From Prevotellaceae bacterium (lineage in GTDB: Bacteria > Bacteroidota > Bacteroidia > Bacteroidales > Bacteroidaceae): a DNA stretch of 23,200 nt. The position numbers and the translations under genes were made by a program. Shown here one piece after another: positions 21,135 through 23,200 of this stretch. The notes under the pieces were generated by a model. It was not told the origin of the DNA and searched no databases. It saw nothing but the letters and a program-made list of their open reading frames with translations. Location of the stretch: contig JAGKTZ010000029.1 of the NCBI GenBank assembly GCA_021153165.1, positions 1 through 23,200 of the forward strand, read 5' to 3'. How positions within the stretch are numbered: position 1 is the first letter of the stretch; every line of letters begins with the position of its first letter.

Positions 21135-22052
21135 ATGAATAGCATACAAAACTTTTCGGCCCTGGTGGACCACTTGAAAGCGAATGAAAAGAAACTGCGC
21201 ATCGCCGTAGTGTGTGGATCGGATGAAAGCACTCTGACTGCCGTCGAACGTGCACTGAGCGAGGGCTTCGCAGAAGTGATCTTCTCGGGACATACCGAAC
21301 GCATTCAACAACGCGAGTCGTTGGCGCAATATGCCGACCTGATTACCTATGTCGTACCTACTGGCGAGACTGACGCAGATGCGGCGAAGGATGCCGTACA
21401 GTTGGTGCGCAATGGCGAAGCAGACATCTTGATGAAAGGTCTGGTCAATACAGACGTATTGCTCCGCGCTGTGTTGAATAAAGAAGAGGGTTTGTTGCCC
21501 CGCGGCAAGGTATTGACACACGTCACCCTGGCACAGTTGCCACAACTCGACCACTTGTTGTTCTTTACCGACGTGGCGGTGATGCCCTACCCTACTCAAG
21601 AACAACGCGCAGCACAGATTGAATACACTACAAACTTGTGCCACGCAATGGGTATCGAATGTCCTAAGATTTCGCTGATCCACTGTTCGGAGAAGGTGAG
21701 CGACAAGTTCCCCCACACCGTAGGTTATGCAGAATTGAAGGAACGCGCTGCTGCTGGCGAATGGGGCAAGGTGATCGTAGATGGCCCATTGGACGTACGC
21801 ACTTCGCTCGACGCAGAAACTCTGCACACCAAGGGCATCGTATCCCCTCTCGAAGGTAAAGCAGACGTTCTGGTATTCCCCGACATCGAGGCAGGAAATG
21901 CATTCTACAAGACAATCACGTTGCTCTGCGGCGGCGACGTAGCAGGCATGCTCTGCGGCACAGTTTGCCCCGTAGTATTGCCTTCACGCGGTGATAGCGC
22001 CAGCGACAAATTCTACAGTTTGGCATTTGCAGCTATTGGTTGCGGTGTGTAA
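21135..22052 (+). CDS. ptb: Phosphate butyryltransferase (phosphotransacylase)
   Basis: Converts butyryl-CoA (or a branched acyl-CoA) and phosphate to acyl-phosphate and CoA. The 305 residues have Ptb length, shorter than phosphate acetyltransferase domains, and the family features DILMKGLVNTDVLLRAVLNK, RGKVLTHVTLAQLP, CSEKVSDKFPHT, VDGPLDVRTSLD, VLVFPDIEAGNAFYKTI and the final PVVLPSRGDSASDKFYSLAFA. It is followed 33 bases later by butyrate kinase, and together the two make a substrate-level ATP-generating exit for acyl-CoA. It has its own promoter, so the pair is independent of the ABC transporter genes. Chain-length preference cannot be read from the sequence. Confidence 0.94.
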   Translation: MNSIQNFSALVDHLKANEKKLRIAVVCGSDESTLTAVERALSEGFAEVIFSGHTERIQQRESLAQYADLITYVVPTGETDADAAKDAVQLVRNGEADILMKGLVNTDVLLRAVLNKEEGLLPRGKVLTHVTLAQLPQLDHLLFFTDVAVMPYPTQEQRAAQIEYTTNLCHAMGIECPKISLIHCSEKVSDKFPHTVGYAELKERAAAGEWGKVIVDGPLDVRTSLDAETLHTKGIVSPLEGKADVLVFPDIEAGNAFYKTITLLCGGDVAGMLCGTVCPVVLPSRGDSASDKFYSLAFAAIGCGV

Positions 22053-22085
22053 CAAAACTTGTCCTAAAAAATATATCCATATATT

Positions 22086-23153
22086 ATGTCAGCAAAGATT
22101 CTAGTCATCAATCCAGGTTCGACCTCGACCAAAATCGCCGTTTACGAAAGCGAAAATCCTGTAATGGTGCGCAACATTCCCCACTCTACAGAGGAATTGA
22201 AGCAGTTTGCTAAAATCACAGATCAACTGGGCTTTCGCCGAGACTTGGTCATCGCAGAATTGGAGAAGTTGAACATCCCATTTCAGTTTGACATCATCAT
22301 CGGCCGCGGCGGATTGTCAAAACCCGTCAAGGGCGGCGTGTATCGTGTGAACAAGCAAATGTGCGACGACACCTATCACGCCATCCGTACACACGCTTGC
22401 AATTTGGGTTGCAGTATCGCCTACGAACTGGCCAACCGAATCCCAAACTGCATCCCTATGATCGCCGATCCTGGTATGGTGGACGAATTGGCAGATGTAG
22501 CTCGCATCACGGGTTCGCCTCTGATGCCACGCATTCCGATTTGGCACGCGCTGAATCAAAGAGCTATCGCACGCCGTTTCGCTAAGGAGCATGGCAAAAA
22601 GTATGAGGAACTGAATCTGATCGTCTGCCACATGGGCGGCGGTATCTCGATTGCCGCGCACGAGCAGGGATGGGCGATCGACGCTAATAATGCTTTGGAC
22701 GGCGAAGGTCCTTTCTCACCAGAACGCTCGGGCACTTTGCCTGCAGCAGACTTGATTCATCTGTGCTATAGCGGTAAGTATACGAAAGAGGAACTGCTGA
22801 AGCGCATAGCAGGCCAGGCAGGATTGGTGGCACACCTGGGCACTACCAATGTGAAGGAGATGATCGAACAAATCGAGCAGGGCGACAAGAAAGTAGAACT
22901 GCTGATCAATGCTATGATCTATCAAGTGGCAAAATCTATCGCTGCTCAAGGCGCTGTGCTCTGCGGCAAAGTGGATGCAATCCTTATCACTGGTGGCATA
23001 GCCTACTCAGAATATATCATGTCGCGCTTGAAGGAGCGCATCGGATTCCTTGCTCCCATACACATCTACCCCGGCGAGGACGAAATGGAAGCTTTGGCGC
23101 TCAATGCCCTCGGCGTGTGGCGCGGAGAATTGAAGATGCAGGAATATGTTTAA
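22086..23153 (+). CDS. buk: Butyrate kinase
   Basis: Transfers phosphate from butyryl-phosphate to ADP, making butyrate and ATP. The 355 residues carry the acetokinase-family (ASKHA fold) motifs: VINPGSTSTKIAVYE at the N-terminus, IIGRGGLSKPVKGGVY, IADPGMVDELADVARITGSP, MPRIPIWHALNQRAIARRFA, VCHMGGGISIAAHEQG, the region NALDGEGPFSPERSGTLPA and ILITGGIAYSEYI. The segment LPAADLIHLCYSGKYTKEEL fits butyrate kinase rather than acetate kinase, as does the partnership with ptb. Isobutyrate or 2-methylbutyrate could equally be the substrate. The gene is complete; no terminator is visible in the 47 bases that remain. Confidence 0.95.
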   Translation: MSAKILVINPGSTSTKIAVYESENPVMVRNIPHSTEELKQFAKITDQLGFRRDLVIAELEKLNIPFQFDIIIGRGGLSKPVKGGVYRVNKQMCDDTYHAIRTHACNLGCSIAYELANRIPNCIPMIADPGMVDELADVARITGSPLMPRIPIWHALNQRAIARRFAKEHGKKYEELNLIVCHMGGGISIAAHEQGWAIDANNALDGEGPFSPERSGTLPAADLIHLCYSGKYTKEELLKRIAGQAGLVAHLGTTNVKEMIEQIEQGDKKVELLINAMIYQVAKSIAAQGAVLCGKVDAILITGGIAYSEYIMSRLKERIGFLAPIHIYPGEDEMEALALNALGVWRGELKMQEYV

Positions 23154-23200
23154 AAGCAATTAAGGACAATAGTCTATTGACAAGATATAAGGTCTAAGGG

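Overview
This window carries a chromosomal backbone segment of a Bacteroidota bacterium, most likely order Bacteroidales. The evidence is the rimP-nusA-infB-cvpA-sufB arrangement, a PorW/SprE-type TPR lipoprotein of the type IX secretion system, Bacteroidota-style promoters (a -33 TTTG-like box and a -7 TANNTTTG box) and the near absence of Shine-Dalgarno sequences. A member of or near the Prevotellaceae is a guess. No phage, transposase, CRISPR array or plasmid gene was seen.

Left part (1-8460), all genes on the minus strand. Read in transcription order these are: a membrane-anchored protein of unknown function (8460-7678); rimP, nusA and infB (ribosome maturation, transcription elongation/termination, translation initiation); a strong terminator; then cvpA and sufB, which ends at a U-tailed terminator. 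The rimP leader has a good -7 box followed at once by a GAAA-capped 12-bp hairpin and a U-tract, so it looks like an attenuator in front of an operon that encodes NusA. The first ~440 bases hold no convincing gene. On the minus strand they contain a possible promoter and a boxA-like sequence, perhaps the leader of an rRNA operon lying just outside the window.

Right part (9096-23153), all genes on the plus strand. First come fhs (one-carbon metabolism) and aroA (EPSP synthase). Next is a tight cluster of a small membrane protein with a CCGxHxxC-type motif, a ZnuB-like metal ABC permease and the PorW/SprE lipoprotein, followed by a MarC-family membrane protein. After a 600-base gap come ansA (cytoplasmic asparaginase, apparently leaderless), a BtuF-like binding lipoprotein with a BtuC/FecCD permease but no ATPase gene, and finally ptb-buk (acyl-phosphate route from butyryl-CoA or branched acyl-CoA to acid plus ATP).

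The most unusual material is noncoding. Two long intergenic regions (8461-9095 and 17020-17623) each contain a minus-strand unit with the same plan: TTTG, exactly 20 bases, TATCTTTG, a nearly identical TASTACAAA start region, a hairpin of different sequence but the same shape, and a CCC-T-rich-CCC tail. These look like two copies of a very short RNA gene of about 45 nt. The flanks of both are rich in CCTTTTTCA and GGTCTAACC motifs. The rest of the window is ordinary core metabolism and information processing.
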